Of a stretch of 64,000 nucleotides of DNA, positions 31,731 through 39,964 are shown piece after piece (the stretch's first letter is position 1; every line of letters starts with the position of its first letter). The notes under the pieces are model-generated. The model did no database searches, was not told where the DNA came from, and worked only from the letters and a program-made list of their open reading frames with translations. This DNA is from Thalassobaculum sp. OXR-137. Its GTDB lineage: Bacteria > Pseudomonadota > Alphaproteobacteria > Thalassobaculales > Thalassobaculaceae. Location of the stretch: the NCBI RefSeq assembly GCF_034377285.1, contig NZ_CP139715.1:2402001-2466000 (forward strand), in the 5' to 3' direction. The position numbers and the translations under genes are program-made.

Positions 31731-32719
31731 GCGTCTATCACGCTTTCCTCGTCGGATTTAAGGGTGCCACCAAGCCGGCCATGGGCGAGGTCAACGTCGC
31801 CGCGTGCATCGCGCGCTATTGGGAGGAGCACATCACCCCCAAGGCCAGAGGCAAGGACACGGCGTTCTACAATCTGCGCAATGCGGCGGCGTTCTTCGCC
31901 GAGTTCGACGGCTCGGAGTTCCCGGTCTCCCAGGCCCCCGAGTACTTCGAGGCACTGGCGCTGCACCCCGGCGGCTACAAGCCCAGCGAGATCACCGAGG
32001 ATCTGGTGGAGCGGTTCGTCAAGGCGCGCCGGCAGGGCAGGATCGGCCGCAAGGCCACCAACGGCGGCATCCGCCGGGATCTGGCCGTGCTCAGTGCCGC
32101 TCTCACCCGCGCCGCGCGCAAGGGGCGTATCCCTCCCTTCGTGTTCCCCACCGACGCCATCCCAGAGGAGCCGGAGCCCCGCGACAGGTGGCTGACGGAC
32201 GCCGAGTGTCGGAAGCTCCTGGAAGCCGCCAGCGGCGACGGTGAGCGGCTGACGCGGGCCTACCGCTTCGTGGCCCTGGCGCTGGGCACGGCATCCCGCC
32301 GGGCAGCGATCGAGACGCTGACCAGGGAGCAGGTCGACCTGAAGCACGGCATCATCCGGCTCAACCCCAAGGGCCGACGGCAGACCAACAAGCGCCGTCC
32401 GCAGGTCCCCATCGCCGACTGGCTCCGCCCGATCCTGGAGCGGACGCTGAAGGAGATCGAGGGCGACTATCTGCTGGACCATCCAGGCTCGATCCGCGCC
32501 GCGTTCGAGAGCGCCGTGGAGCGGTCGGGGCTGGAGGGCGTGTCGCCCCACGTCCTGCGCCACACATGGGCTACACGGGCCGCGCAGGCGGGCGTGCCGC
32601 TGCTCGACATCGCGGGCGTGCTGGGCGACAGCGTGAAGACCGTCACCAACACCTATCTGCACCACTGCCCGGAGCATCTGCGCGGGGCGGTCAACCACTG
32701 GAACCCACAATCTCCTTGA
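31598..32719 (+). CDS. int: Tyrosine recombinase (phage integrase)
   Basis: In the 373-residue protein the catalytic residues appear as R234 (TASRRAAIETL), K258 or K265 in the beta-hairpin, H318-x-x-R321 (HVLRHTW) and the nucleophile Y353 (TNTYLHH). The position usually held by the third His/Trp is Asp344 (VLGDS), a change also seen in related phage integrases. Residues about 65-180 are the core-binding domain. It should act on the tRNA-Ala site about 690 bases downstream. Confidence 0.95.
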   Translation: MSKPNRGPQLSDKPNSAGFYEIRWSEDGRSRRRSTGCANAADAVGVYHAFLVGFKGATKPAMGEVNVAACIARYWEEHITPKARGKDTAFYNLRNAAAFFAEFDGSEFPVSQAPEYFEALALHPGGYKPSEITEDLVERFVKARRQGRIGRKATNGGIRRDLAVLSAALTRAARKGRIPPFVFPTDAIPEEPEPRDRWLTDAECRKLLEAASGDGERLTRAYRFVALALGTASRRAAIETLTREQVDLKHGIIRLNPKGRRQTNKRRPQVPIADWLRPILERTLKEIEGDYLLDHPGSIRAAFESAVERSGLEGVSPHVLRHTWATRAAQAGVPLLDIAGVLGDSVKTVTNTYLHHCPEHLRGAVNHWNPQSP

Positions 32720-32742
32720 AGCGCCTAGACGCTTGTCCTATA

Positions 32743-32754
32743 TGTTGGCCAACA
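32743..32754. promoter_or_regulatory. Perfect TGTTGGCCAACA palindrome
   Basis: Located between int and the next small gene, next to CGACAGATTGGAG (32756-32768). A TTGTCC lies just upstream, so it may control a promoter for the 32777 gene. Same 12-mer as 33376-33387 and 33396-33407. Confidence 0.7.
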
Positions 32755-32776
32755 GCGACAGATTGGAGGTCAACGC

Positions 32777-33103
32777 ATGATCGGTCAGGAGAGACAGTGC
32801 AAGGAGTGCGACGGCCCGTTCGTCGCTCAGCGCGTCCAGCATAGGTTCTGCTCGGGCGGCTGCCGCAAGAGCTTTCACAACCGCCGCCAGGCGCGCGGCC
32901 AGAAGATTTACGATCTGCTCATGCTGTGGCGGTACGACCGCCCCGGTGATGGCCGCGAGGCCCACAAGCTGATCTGCCGGTATGCCTCCGACTTCAAGGA
33001 GCAGGACCGGCTCGACGATCGAGGCCCGAGCTGGCTCACCCTTGCGGAGATGCGTGAGGACGGGCTGCTGGGCATGGTGTCTGCAACAGTAGGGAGGACG
33101 TGA
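32777..33103 (+). CDS. Small zinc-finger protein
   Basis: 108 residues. CKECDGPFVAQRVQHRFCSG followed by GC, then KSFHNRR, gives four cysteines in a TRASH/MYM-like finger (about 8-28). The rest is helical and charged. GGAGG precedes the ATG. Such proteins occur near phage integration genes; a DNA-binding role is probable, its target unknown. Confidence 0.65.
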   Translation: MIGQERQCKECDGPFVAQRVQHRFCSGGCRKSFHNRRQARGQKIYDLLMLWRYDRPGDGREAHKLICRYASDFKEQDRLDDRGPSWLTLAEMREDGLLGMVSATVGRT

Positions 33104-33297
33104 TGGCTGCATATCGGTTCAAGCTGGAATACTTCGACCCGACGGACGAGCAGTACAAGGAGGTTGAACGGGTGTTCGAGGACACGGAAACAATCTCGGC
33201 CAAATTCTGCGCGGAGGACGCTGCCTACACGATGGCGGACAAGCACTGGCACCGGGTCACGGATCTGGGAGAAGTTGTGCACCAAGCCGGGCGTTAA
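33103..33297 (+). CDS. Hypothetical 64-residue acidic protein
   Basis: Starts MAAYRFKLEYFDPTDEQYKE from an ATG overlapping the upstream stop by one base (TGATG). Beta start, acidic middle, and HWHRVTDLGEVVHQAGR end. Last gene before the attachment region. Function unknown. Confidence 0.6.
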   Translation: MAAYRFKLEYFDPTDEQYKEVERVFEDTETISAKFCAEDAAYTMADKHWHRVTDLGEVVHQAGR

Positions 33298-33373
33298 CGC
33301 CCAATCGGGTGTATGATCTGTCGGCCAACGGCAGCGTATGACGCCCTGCGGGGTCTAGACGATCCGCTAAGTC

Positions 33374-33407
33374 TTTGTTGGCCAACAAATCGGAATGTTG
33401 GCCAACA
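33374..33407. promoter_or_regulatory. Two palindromes at attR (TGTTGGCCAACA)
   Basis: The first copy (33376-33387) extends to a 16-bp perfect palindrome (33374-33389, TTTGTTGGCCAACAAA). The second (33396-33407) is 20 bases further and ends four bases before the tRNA fragment. They could bind integrase arms, excisionase or the repressor. Confidence 0.7.
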
Positions 33408-33410
33408 ATA

Positions 33411-33457
33411 CAATGGCATTGTAGAGGTCAGGAGTTCGATCCTCCTTGGCTCCACCA
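33411..33457 (+). other. attR: 3' part of a tRNA-Ala(GGC) gene
   Basis: The segment reads as a tRNA from the anticodon loop ATGGCAT (33413-33419, anticodon GGC) through anticodon-stem 3' strand TGTAG, variable loop AGGTC, T-arm AGGAG-TTCGATC-CTCCT, acceptor TGGCTCC, A and CCA. The 5' half is missing; phage sequence stands in its place. This is the usual scar of integration into a tRNA gene. The identity block with attL should be about 45 bases. Confidence 0.88.
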
Positions 33458-33460
33458 ACC

Positions 33461-33488
33461 GGGGCTCCTTGGGAAACCAAGGGGCCCC
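33461..33488 (+). terminator. Terminator of the tRNA-Ala gene
   Basis: GGGGCTCCTTGG (33461-33472) and CCAAGGGGCCCC (33477-33488) form a 12-bp stem (one G-U pair) with a GAAA tetraloop, four bases after the tRNA end, followed by a T-rich end. Host sequence. Confidence 0.75.
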
Positions 33489-33513
33489 GACTCGTTTCCG
33501 GCCGCATTTCTTC

Positions 33514-33561
33514 GTCATCCTGGGAGATCCCGGACCCGGATCCGGGCCCGTCCGGGATGAC
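33514..33561. repeat. Host intergenic palindromic repeat
   Basis: GTCATCC and GGATGAC arms (33514-33520, 33555-33561) enclose inner GC-rich inverted repeats. It looks like one of the dispersed palindromes found between convergent genes in the rest of the window. Confidence 0.5.
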
Positions 33562-33590
33562 AGTTTGAAGAATACAGGGCAGGGGAGCGG

Positions 33591-34013
33591 CTACCGCCGG
33601 GCGTGGGCGACGATGGCCTCGCGGGCGCCGATATGCTTCGGGTCGAGGGCCAGGCACTGGCGCCAGCAGACTTCCGCCTCGCCGATGCTGTCCAGCTCCT
33701 CGAAGGCCCGTCCCAGGCCGTACCAGGCCTCCGGGTTCACCGGGTCGACATAGATCGCCCGGCGCAGGGCATCGACGCTGTGGCTCCACCACCCGGCCTT
33801 GGCGCAGACCTTGGCCAGGTGGAAGAGATAGGCGTATTCGGACGGCTCGATGACCAGAGCGCGGCCGATCAGCTCCGCCGCCTCGTTCGGGCGGTCATTG
33901 TCCAGCGCCATCACGGATTTGACGTTCAGCGTGCGCGCGTCGTCGGGCGTGGAGGCGGTGACCCGGTTGTAGAGCCCCTCCAGCCGCCCGATTCCGTCGC
34001 CGCGTCCCGCCAT
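33591..34013 (-). CDS. Tetratricopeptide repeat protein
   Basis: 140 residues holding about three TPR units (NDRPNEAAELIGRALVIEPS, WWSHSVDALRRAIYVDPVNP and GEAEVCWRQCLALDPKH-type helices). There is no signal peptide, so it is probably cytoplasmic and a protein-binding adaptor. It lies six bases after mtnP and is probably in the same transcript. No partner can be named. Confidence 0.8.
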   Translation of the reverse strand: MAGRGDGIGRLEGLYNRVTASTPDDARTLNVKSVMALDNDRPNEAAELIGRALVIEPSEYAYLFHLAKVCAKAGWWSHSVDALRRAIYVDPVNPEAWYGLGRAFEELDSIGEAEVCWRQCLALDPKHIGAREAIVAHARR

Positions 34014-34019
34014 GACCGG

Positions 34020-34907
34020 TCAGCCCTTCAGCACGCGTCCGGCGACCGCGTCCAACTTGGCGACCATGTCGGGGTCGCGCGCCTCGGGATGGGTGATCAG
34101 CGCGAATTCCAGCGCGTGATCGCCGCCCTGATCGTCGACCATCGGTCGGTCGTACAGCTTCGGCGCCACGGTCTTCACCAGGGCGCGGGCGTTGTCGGCA
34201 TTGGCCGTCAGCACCTTCACCACGGCGTCGACCGTCACATGGTCGTGGTCCGGGTGCCAGCAGTCGTAGTCAGTGACCATGGCGACGGTGGCGTAGGGGA
34301 TCTCCGCCTCGCGGGCGAGCTTGGCCTCCGGCATGTTGGTCATGCCGATCACGTCGGCGCCCCAGGACCGGTACAGGAACGACTCGGCCTGGGTGGAGAA
34401 TTGCGGGCCCTCCATGGTCACGTAGGTGCCGCCGCGGCTGTAGGGCAGCCCGAGCTCCTTGCAGGAGGCGTCCAGGGCGTCCATCAGCCGGGTGGAGACC
34501 GGATGGGCCATGGAGACATGGGCGACGCAGCCGGTGCCGTAGAAGGTCTTCTCGCGGGCGAAGGTGCGGTCGATGAACTGGTCGATCAGCACGAAGTGGC
34601 CGGGCGCGTACTCCTCCTTGAGCGAGCCGACGGCGGAGACCGAGATGATGTCGGTCACGCCGGCCCGCTTCAGGGCGTCGATATTGGCGCGGTAGTTGAT
34701 TGTCGTCGGGCTGAACCGGTGGCCGCGCCCGTGCCGGGGCAGGAAGACCAGCGGCTGGCCGCCGAGCTCGCCGAACAGAAGCTGGTCGGACGGCTCTCCG
34801 AAGGAGGAGGTCACGGTCTGCCAACGGGCATTCTCAAGGCCGTCGATGTTGTAGACGCCGCTGCCGCCGATGACCGCGACCAGGGCCTTGCGTGTTTGAC
34901 TGCTCAT
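34020..34907 (-). CDS. mtnP: S-methyl-5'-thioadenosine phosphorylase
   Basis: The 295-residue protein has VIGGSGVYN (about 12-20), FLPRHGRGHRFSPTTINYRA (phosphate and ribose binding), SVSAVGSL, YVTMEGPQFST and GMTNMPEAKLAREAEI. The NMPEAKLARE stretch separates MTA phosphorylases from purine nucleoside phosphorylases. It splits MTA, a by-product of polyamine and AHL synthesis, to adenine and methylthioribose phosphate, the first step of methionine salvage. The length is normal for the family. Confidence 0.93.
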   Translation of the reverse strand: MSSQTRKALVAVIGGSGVYNIDGLENARWQTVTSSFGEPSDQLLFGELGGQPLVFLPRHGRGHRFSPTTINYRANIDALKRAGVTDIISVSAVGSLKEEYAPGHFVLIDQFIDRTFAREKTFYGTGCVAHVSMAHPVSTRLMDALDASCKELGLPYSRGGTYVTMEGPQFSTQAESFLYRSWGADVIGMTNMPEAKLAREAEIPYATVAMVTDYDCWHPDHDHVTVDAVVKVLTANADNARALVKTVAPKLYDRPMVDDQGGDHALEFALITHPEARDPDMVAKLDAVAGRVLKG

Positions 34908-34964
34908 CTCTGTCCCGTCTCGTCTGTCTGTCCGACAGGTATAGCGCGCCGGACCCGGAACGCG

Positions 34965-34991
34965 AAAGGCCGCGGACGAGCCGCGGCCTTT
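34965..34991. terminator. Bidirectional terminator between mtnP and petC
   Basis: AAAGGCCGCGG (34965-34975) and CCGCGGCCTTT (34981-34991) make an 11-bp perfect stem with a five-base loop. It ends the pet operon on the minus strand; short T-runs on both sides. Confidence 0.75.
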
Positions 34992-35016
34992 GCAATCGTC
35001 GATGAGGGGACGCCGC

Positions 35017-35799
35017 TTAGTGGACGTCGGCCCAGATCTTGCGCTTGGTGGCGTAGAGCAGGCCGGTGAACACCAGCAGGAAGATGAGGGTCATGACACC
35101 CGCGCGCTTCCGCTCCTCCATCTCCGGCTCCGACGCCCAGGCGAGGAAGGTGGCCAGATCCTCGGCCTCCTGCTCGATCGTGCTGGCGGTGCCGTCGGCG
35201 AAGGTCACGTCGTCGCCGTAGAGCGGCTGCGCCATGGCGATCTGATGGCCCGGGAAGTAGGCGTTGTAGTTCATGCCGGGCATCAGGTTGAAGTCGGCAG
35301 GCGGTTCCACATAGCCGGTCAGCAGGGCGCGGACGTAGTTGGCGCCGTCCGGCCGTGCCTTCACGATCAGCGACAGGTCCGGCGGATAGGCGCCGCCGTT
35401 GGCCGCGCGGGCCGCCTGCTCGTTCGGGAACGGAGACACGAAGCGGTCGGACGGCTTGCCCGGACGCTCGAACATCTCGCCGTCGTCGTTCGGGCCGTCC
35501 ATCACGGTGGCCTCGGCGGCGATCGCCTTGACCTCGTCCTCGTTGTAGCCGAGGTCCTCGAGGTTGCGGTAGGCGACGTAGCTCAGGGCGTGACAGCCGG
35601 CGCAGACGTTCTTGTACACCTGGAAACCACGCTGCAGAGCGCCGCGGTCATAGGTGCCGAACGGGCCGCTGAACGACCACTCGTGCTGCGGCAGTTCGAT
35701 CGCCTCACCCGCGGCCGAAGCCGGGGTGGAGAGAGCGAAGGACCAGGCGCCGGCCGCGATCGCGACGGCCGCGATGGTGGTGGAAAGACGCGCGATCAT
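35017..35799 (-). CDS. petC: Cytochrome c1 of the bc1 complex
   Basis: 260 residues: Sec signal peptide (1-29, ending TPASAA), haem motif CAGCH in NVCAGCHALSYVAYRNL, a PDLSLIVKARPDG segment and LMPGMNYNAYFPGHQIAM with the haem-ligand Met, and a C-terminal membrane anchor (GVMTLIFLLVFTGLLYA). It passes electrons from the Rieske centre to soluble or bound cytochrome c in the periplasm. The ATG overlaps the petB stop by one base. It is separate from cytochrome b, unlike the fused fbcH genes of some Rhizobiales. Confidence 0.96.
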   Translation of the reverse strand: MIARLSTTIAAVAIAAGAWSFALSTPASAAGEAIELPQHEWSFSGPFGTYDRGALQRGFQVYKNVCAGCHALSYVAYRNLEDLGYNEDEVKAIAAEATVMDGPNDDGEMFERPGKPSDRFVSPFPNEQAARAANGGAYPPDLSLIVKARPDGANYVRALLTGYVEPPADFNLMPGMNYNAYFPGHQIAMAQPLYGDDVTFADGTASTIEQEAEDLATFLAWASEPEMEERKRAGVMTLIFLLVFTGLLYATKRKIWADVH

Positions 35800-37052
35800 C
35801 AGACTTTCTCCCTCGGTGCGGCGGTGGCTCCGGCGAAACCGCCCCCGGCGCCAAGCACCGGCTCGCTGATCGACTTCGGCAGCGGCTTGGGCGTCTCGAA
35901 GATGCTCAGGGCCGGCAGAATGATCAGGAAGTGGATGAAGTAGTAGGCGGTGGCGATACGGGAGAGGACGACGTAGATGCCCTCCGCCGGCTTGCCGCCG
36001 AGATAGGTCAGCGCCACCACGTCGACCACCAGGATCCAGAAGAAGATCTTGAAGATCGGGCGGAACTGGCCGCTGCGGACCGGCGAGCGGTCGAGCCACG
36101 GCAACACGAACAGCACCGCGATGGCACCGAACATGAACAGGACGCCGCCGAGCTTGTCCGGGATCGCACGCAGGATCGCGTAGAACGGCAGGAAGTACCA
36201 CTCAGGCACGATATGCGCCGGCGTCACCAGGGGATTGGCCGGGATGTAGTTGTCCGGGTGGCCCAGGAAGTTCGGCGCGAAGAAGATGAAGGCCGAGAAG
36301 AAGATCAGGAAGACGCCCAGTCCGAACGCATCCTTGATCGTGTAGTACGGATGGAACGGGATCTGATCCTTCGGACCCTTCACGTCGATGCCCAGCGGGT
36401 TGTTCGACCCGAAACGGTGCAGCGCGACGATGTGCAGCACCACCACGCCGACGATCACGAACGGCAGCAGGAAGTGCAGCGAGAAGAACCGGTTCAGGGT
36501 CGCGTTATCGACCGAGAAGCCGCCCCACAGCCAGGTGACGATCGACTCGCCGACCAGCGGGATGGCCGAGAACAGGTTGGTGATCACGGTGGCGCCCCAG
36601 AAGCTCATCTGGCCCCACGGCAGCACGTAGCCCATGAACGCCGTCGCCATCATCAGCAGCATGATGACCACGCCGAGCATCCACAGGATCTCGCGCGGCG
36701 CCTTGTACGAGCCGTAGTACAGCCCGCGGAAGATGTGGATGTAGACGACGATGAAGAAGAAGCTGGCGCCGTTCATGTGGATGTAACGGATCAGCCAGCC
36801 GTAGTTGACGTCGCGCATGATGCGCTCGACGCTGGCGAAGGCATGGTCCACATGCGGCGTGTAGTGCATCGCCAGCGTGATGCCGGTGACGATCATGATC
36901 ACCAGCGCGATACCGGCCAGCGACCCGAAGTTCCACCAATAGCTCAGGTTCTTCGGGGTGGGGTACTCATGCATCTCATGGTGCATGAAGGTGAAGACGG
37001 GGAGGCGATGGTCGATCCACCGCACCACCGGATTCGAGAAATTAGCAGCCAT
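35799..37052 (-). CDS. petB: Cytochrome b of the bc1 complex
   Basis: The 417-residue protein has eight or nine membrane spans, the [20 protein letters not shown] and [19 protein letters not shown] helices bearing the four haem-binding histidines, the [20 protein letters not shown] Qo-site helix and [16 protein letters not shown], where PEWY forms the quinol site. It oxidises ubiquinol and returns electrons to the Qi site. Between petA and petC in one operon; the gap to petA is 16 bases. Confidence 0.97.
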   Translation of the reverse strand: MAANFSNPVVRWIDHRLPVFTFMHHEMHEYPTPKNLSYWWNFGSLAGIALVIMIVTGITLAMHYTPHVDHAFASVERIMRDVNYGWLIRYIHMNGASFFFIVVYIHIFRGLYYGSYKAPREILWMLGVVIMLLMMATAFMGYVLPWGQMSFWGATVITNLFSAIPLVGESIVTWLWGGFSVDNATLNRFFSLHFLLPFVIVGVVVLHIVALHRFGSNNPLGIDVKGPKDQIPFHPYYTIKDAFGLGVFLIFFSAFIFFAPNFLGHPDNYIPANPLVTPAHIVPEWYFLPFYAILRAIPDKLGGVLFMFGAIAVLFVLPWLDRSPVRSGQFRPIFKIFFWILVVDVVALTYLGGKPAEGIYVVLSRIATAYYFIHFLIILPALSIFETPKPLPKSISEPVLGAGGGFAGATAAPREKV

Positions 37053-37068
37053 GCTCCGGCGCTCCCTC

Positions 37069-37599
37069 TTAACCGATACGGATGACGGTGTCGGAAATGT
37101 ACTGATATTCCGGCACGGCGAGGTTCAGAGGCGCCGGACCGCGGCGAATGCGGCCTGACGTGTCGTAGTGCGAGCCGTGGCAGGGGCAGAACCAACCGCC
37201 GTAGTCGCCCTTCGGATCGGACACGCTCTGGCCGAGCGGCACGCACCCGAGATGCGTACAGACGCCGACCATCACCAGATATTCTGGCTTCTCGACGCGC
37301 TCGTCGTCGGTCTGCGGATCGCGCAGCTCGTCGAGGGGAACCTCGCGGGCCTCCTCGATCTCGGCCGGCGTCCGGTGCCGCACGAAGACGGGCTTGCCGC
37401 GCCAGGTCAGCGTCACCGACTGGCCTTCGGCCACCGTCGAGACGTCGAATTCGATGCTGGCGAGCGCCAGGGTGTCGGCGGCCGGGTTCATCTGGTCGAT
37501 GAACGGCCAGGCGACGCAAGCCGCGCCCACCGCACCTACGGCGGTAGTCGTGATAATCAGGAAGTCGCGGCGGGAGTCGCCTTCGTGGGTTTCGGCCAT
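37069..37599 (-). CDS. petA: Rieske iron-sulphur protein of the bc1 complex
   Basis: 176 residues. A twin-arginine anchor ([19 protein letters not shown]) is followed by the [2Fe-2S] motifs CTHLGC (about 113-118) and CPCHGSH (about 137-143), with the usual GD-GGWFC between. Tat export places the cluster in the periplasm, where it takes electrons from quinol bound by cytochrome b. First gene of petABC; the promoter should lie in the 37600-37788 gap shared with trmL. Confidence 0.96.
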   Translation of the reverse strand: MAETHEGDSRRDFLIITTTAVGAVGAACVAWPFIDQMNPAADTLALASIEFDVSTVAEGQSVTLTWRGKPVFVRHRTPAEIEEAREVPLDELRDPQTDDERVEKPEYLVMVGVCTHLGCVPLGQSVSDPKGDYGGWFCPCHGSHYDTSGRIRRGPAPLNLAVPEYQYISDTVIRIG

Positions 37600-37788
37600 G
37601 GTTCTCCACTCGTCCTAGGTGGCGCTCGACGGGTTTCCGGCCCGCGTGCCGGATCGTCAGGCACTATCGACCAATGGCGCAGGAACGCAACGCGACCCGC
37701 TGTCGCAAATACCTCCGCCCCGATCCGGCATGCGTATAGCGCAGCAATCTGCCTTTTGCAAAGCATCGCGAGGCGTTTAGATGCGGCT

Positions 37789-38241
37789 ATGCGCCTCGTT
37801 CTGTACCAGCCCGACATTCCCCAGAACGCCGGAACCATCCTCCGGCTCGCCGCCTGCCTTGGGGTTGAGGTCGATGTGATCGAGCCCTGCGGCTTCGTGT
37901 GGTCCGACCAGAGGATGCGGCGCGCGGGCATGGATTACCTGGAATTCGCGGCGGTCCGGCGGCACAGCTCGTGGGAGGCGTTTCTCTCCGGCCGGGCCCC
38001 GGGACGGCTGGTTCTGGCGACTACGAAGGGCGCGGTGACGCTGCCCGACGCGCGGTTCGAGCCGGACGACCATCTGATCCTCGGCCGCGAAAGCGCCGGT
38101 GTGCCGGACGAAGTCCACGCGGCCGCCGATCTGGCGGTGAAGGTGCCGATGGTGGCGGGTGCGCGCTCGCTGAACGTGGCGGTGAGCGCCGGTATCCTGC
38201 TCAGCGAAGGCCTGCGCCAGACCGGCGGCTGGCCGGGGTAG
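37789..38241 (+). CDS. trmL: tRNA (cytidine(34)-2'-O)-methyltransferase
   Basis: 150 residues with the SPOUT family signatures: LYQPDIPQNAGTILRLAACL at the start, GRESAGVPDEVH near 98-109 and VPMVAGARSLNVAVSAGIL at the knot. TrmL methylates the wobble base of tRNA-Leu isoacceptors. The length is typical. The ATG at 37789 follows an in-frame open stretch. It is divergent from petABC. Confidence 0.92.
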   Translation: MRLVLYQPDIPQNAGTILRLAACLGVEVDVIEPCGFVWSDQRMRRAGMDYLEFAAVRRHSSWEAFLSGRAPGRLVLATTKGAVTLPDARFEPDDHLILGRESAGVPDEVHAAADLAVKVPMVAGARSLNVAVSAGILLSEGLRQTGGWPG

Positions 38242-38265
38242 AGCCAACACCCTGCCCCTCGTTGC

Positions 38266-38378
38266 GTGCTCCCCGGCCTCGTGCAGGGGTCTACGCTGAA
38301 AGCCTTCCCGACCGTTTGAGAAATTGCCCGGACGCCCGTGCGGCCCGTCTGTGGGTCCCGGCACGAGACCGGGAAGTG
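38266..38378. repeat. Host palindromic repeat (CTCCCCGG family)
   Basis: Arms GCTCCCCGGCCTCGTG (38268-38283) and CACGAGACCGGGAAG (38362-38376) are complementary with few mismatches. The same family recurs at 61062-61161. It fills the gap between trmL and the M20 gene. Confidence 0.6.
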
Positions 38379-38455
38379 TTTGGGCCGGGAAGTGTTTGGA
38401 GTGAAAGGGTGGGCGGACCGGGGCCCGGCATCGGGTCCCGGCCGCCAATGTCAGG

Positions 38456-39859
38456 TCACTTCCCCGGGAACCCGTCGCCCAGGTCCCAGAACAGGCCGGT
38501 CATCATCTCCAGCCCTTCTCGCATGAGGCCCGGCAGCACGTGCTCGTTCGGGGCGTGCTGGGAGCAGCCGGTATAGCTGTGCGGCACCCAGATCGTCGGC
38601 ATGCCGATGCCGTTCAGGAAGATGTCGTTCGGCAGGGAGCCGCCGGCATTGGGGATCACCGTCACCTTCTTGCCGGTGGTCTTCTCCATGGACTTCACCG
38701 CCCACGGCACCGCCGGATGATCCGGATCGAGCCGCGAGGCGCGCAGCATCGACATGCGGGCCGGCTCCACCGTGACGTCGCCGTACCCGTTCGCCGCCAG
38801 GTGCTCGCGGATCGTCGGCAGGAACACGTCCGGGTCGGTATCGACGACGAAGCGGATCTGACAGATCGCCTCGGCGAAGGGCGGCACGGCGTTCTGCGGC
38901 TTCTCCGGATCGCCGGTGATGAACGACAGCACCTCGAAGGTGTTCCAGCCGAAGACCTTCTCCGCCAGGGTCAGCCCCGGCTCGCCCCACCACGGATCGA
39001 TCTCGGGATCGTCGGGGCCGGACTCGACCTTCACGTGGCCCAGTGCGTCGCGGACCGAGTTCTTGATCTGCGCCGGCTTCAGTTCCGGCAGCAGGATCTT
39101 GCCCTCGCGGCCGACGATGCCGGTCAGCGCGTGCATCAGCACGATCGCCGGGTTGGCCAGCAGCCCGCCCCAGTTGCCGGAATGGTGGCCGCCCTCGCGG
39201 TATTCCAGGCGGAAGCGGATGTTCAGCCCGCCGCGAGTGCCCAGCTTGATGTCCGGCCCGTCGGTGGAGAAGCGCGGCCCGTCCGACGCGATCAGCAGGT
39301 CTGCGGCAAGCATGTCCTTGTTGTCCCGGCAGAACTCGGCCAGACCCGGCGAGCCCATCTCCTCGGCCATCTCGATCAGGAAGGTGACGTTGTAGCCGAG
39401 CTTGCCACGGGTCTCGATGACGTGGCGCATCGCCTCCATGTTGATGGCGTGCTGGCCCTTGTTGTCGGCGGTGCCCCGGCCGTACCAGCGCTCGCCCGAC
39501 GGGGTCTGCGCGACCTCTAGCGTCCAGGGCTCGCGGTTCTCGGCCCAGCGGCCTTCCTCGCCCGGGACCGTGTCGCCGTGGCCGTAGCAGAACAGGGTCG
39601 GCAGGCTCGGGTCCTCGACCCGCTTGGCGACCAGGAACGGCGCGCGGTCGAGCAGGGTGTTCGGAAAAATCTCGACGCTGAAACCCATGGCCTCGAAGCG
39701 TTGGCGCATCATCCGGTCGAGGTAGTCCAGCAGGTCGGCCCGATGCTCTTCCTCGCGGCTGGAGGTCTGAACGGCCACCCGTTCCGCCAGTTCGGCACGG
39801 AATCCGCCCGAATCGAAATACTCCCGCACCGCATCGATCGCTGCTTCGCGCGTAGTCAT
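38456..39859 (-). CDS. M20-family metallopeptidase (ArgE/dipeptidase-like)
   Basis: 467 residues with YGHGDTVPG (metal-binding His-Asp), YGRGTADNKGQ, the catalytic glutamates in IEMAEEMGSPG, ASDGPR and a dimerisation domain about 200-320; the final histidine is in WVPHSYTGCSQHAPNEH. M20 enzymes cleave peptides or N-acyl groups with two zinc ions. No signal peptide is seen, so it acts in the cytoplasm. The substrate cannot be set by sequence; the size is closest to dipeptidases of the CNDP type. Confidence 0.88.
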   Translation of the reverse strand: MTTREAAIDAVREYFDSGGFRAELAERVAVQTSSREEEHRADLLDYLDRMMRQRFEAMGFSVEIFPNTLLDRAPFLVAKRVEDPSLPTLFCYGHGDTVPGEEGRWAENREPWTLEVAQTPSGERWYGRGTADNKGQHAINMEAMRHVIETRGKLGYNVTFLIEMAEEMGSPGLAEFCRDNKDMLAADLLIASDGPRFSTDGPDIKLGTRGGLNIRFRLEYREGGHHSGNWGGLLANPAIVLMHALTGIVGREGKILLPELKPAQIKNSVRDALGHVKVESGPDDPEIDPWWGEPGLTLAEKVFGWNTFEVLSFITGDPEKPQNAVPPFAEAICQIRFVVDTDPDVFLPTIREHLAANGYGDVTVEPARMSMLRASRLDPDHPAVPWAVKSMEKTTGKKVTVIPNAGGSLPNDIFLNGIGMPTIWVPHSYTGCSQHAPNEHVLPGLMREGLEMMTGLFWDLGDGFPGK

Positions 39860-39964
39860 CTAGTCACCTCTGTATCTGGAACACGCATTTTTTTCGTGGA
39901 TTGGGACGACCATAAGCGGGCAGGCGGGTGCACGGAATACTCAGTCGCGCTACATCAGTGCGGC

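Larger units (their letters stand above)
1..33457. mobile_element. Integrated temperate phage (prophage), right-hand part
   Basis: The segment holds terminase, portal, scaffold, capsid, tail fibre, replication, repressor, excisionase and integrase genes in phage-like blocks, and ends at a tRNA-Ala 3' fragment next to the integrase. Genes right of 33457 are ordinary chromosomal ones. The left end lies outside the window, so tail tube, internal virion and lysis genes are probably missing from view. The T7-type tail-fibre N-terminus favours a podovirus-like virion, which is an inference. Confidence 0.95.
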
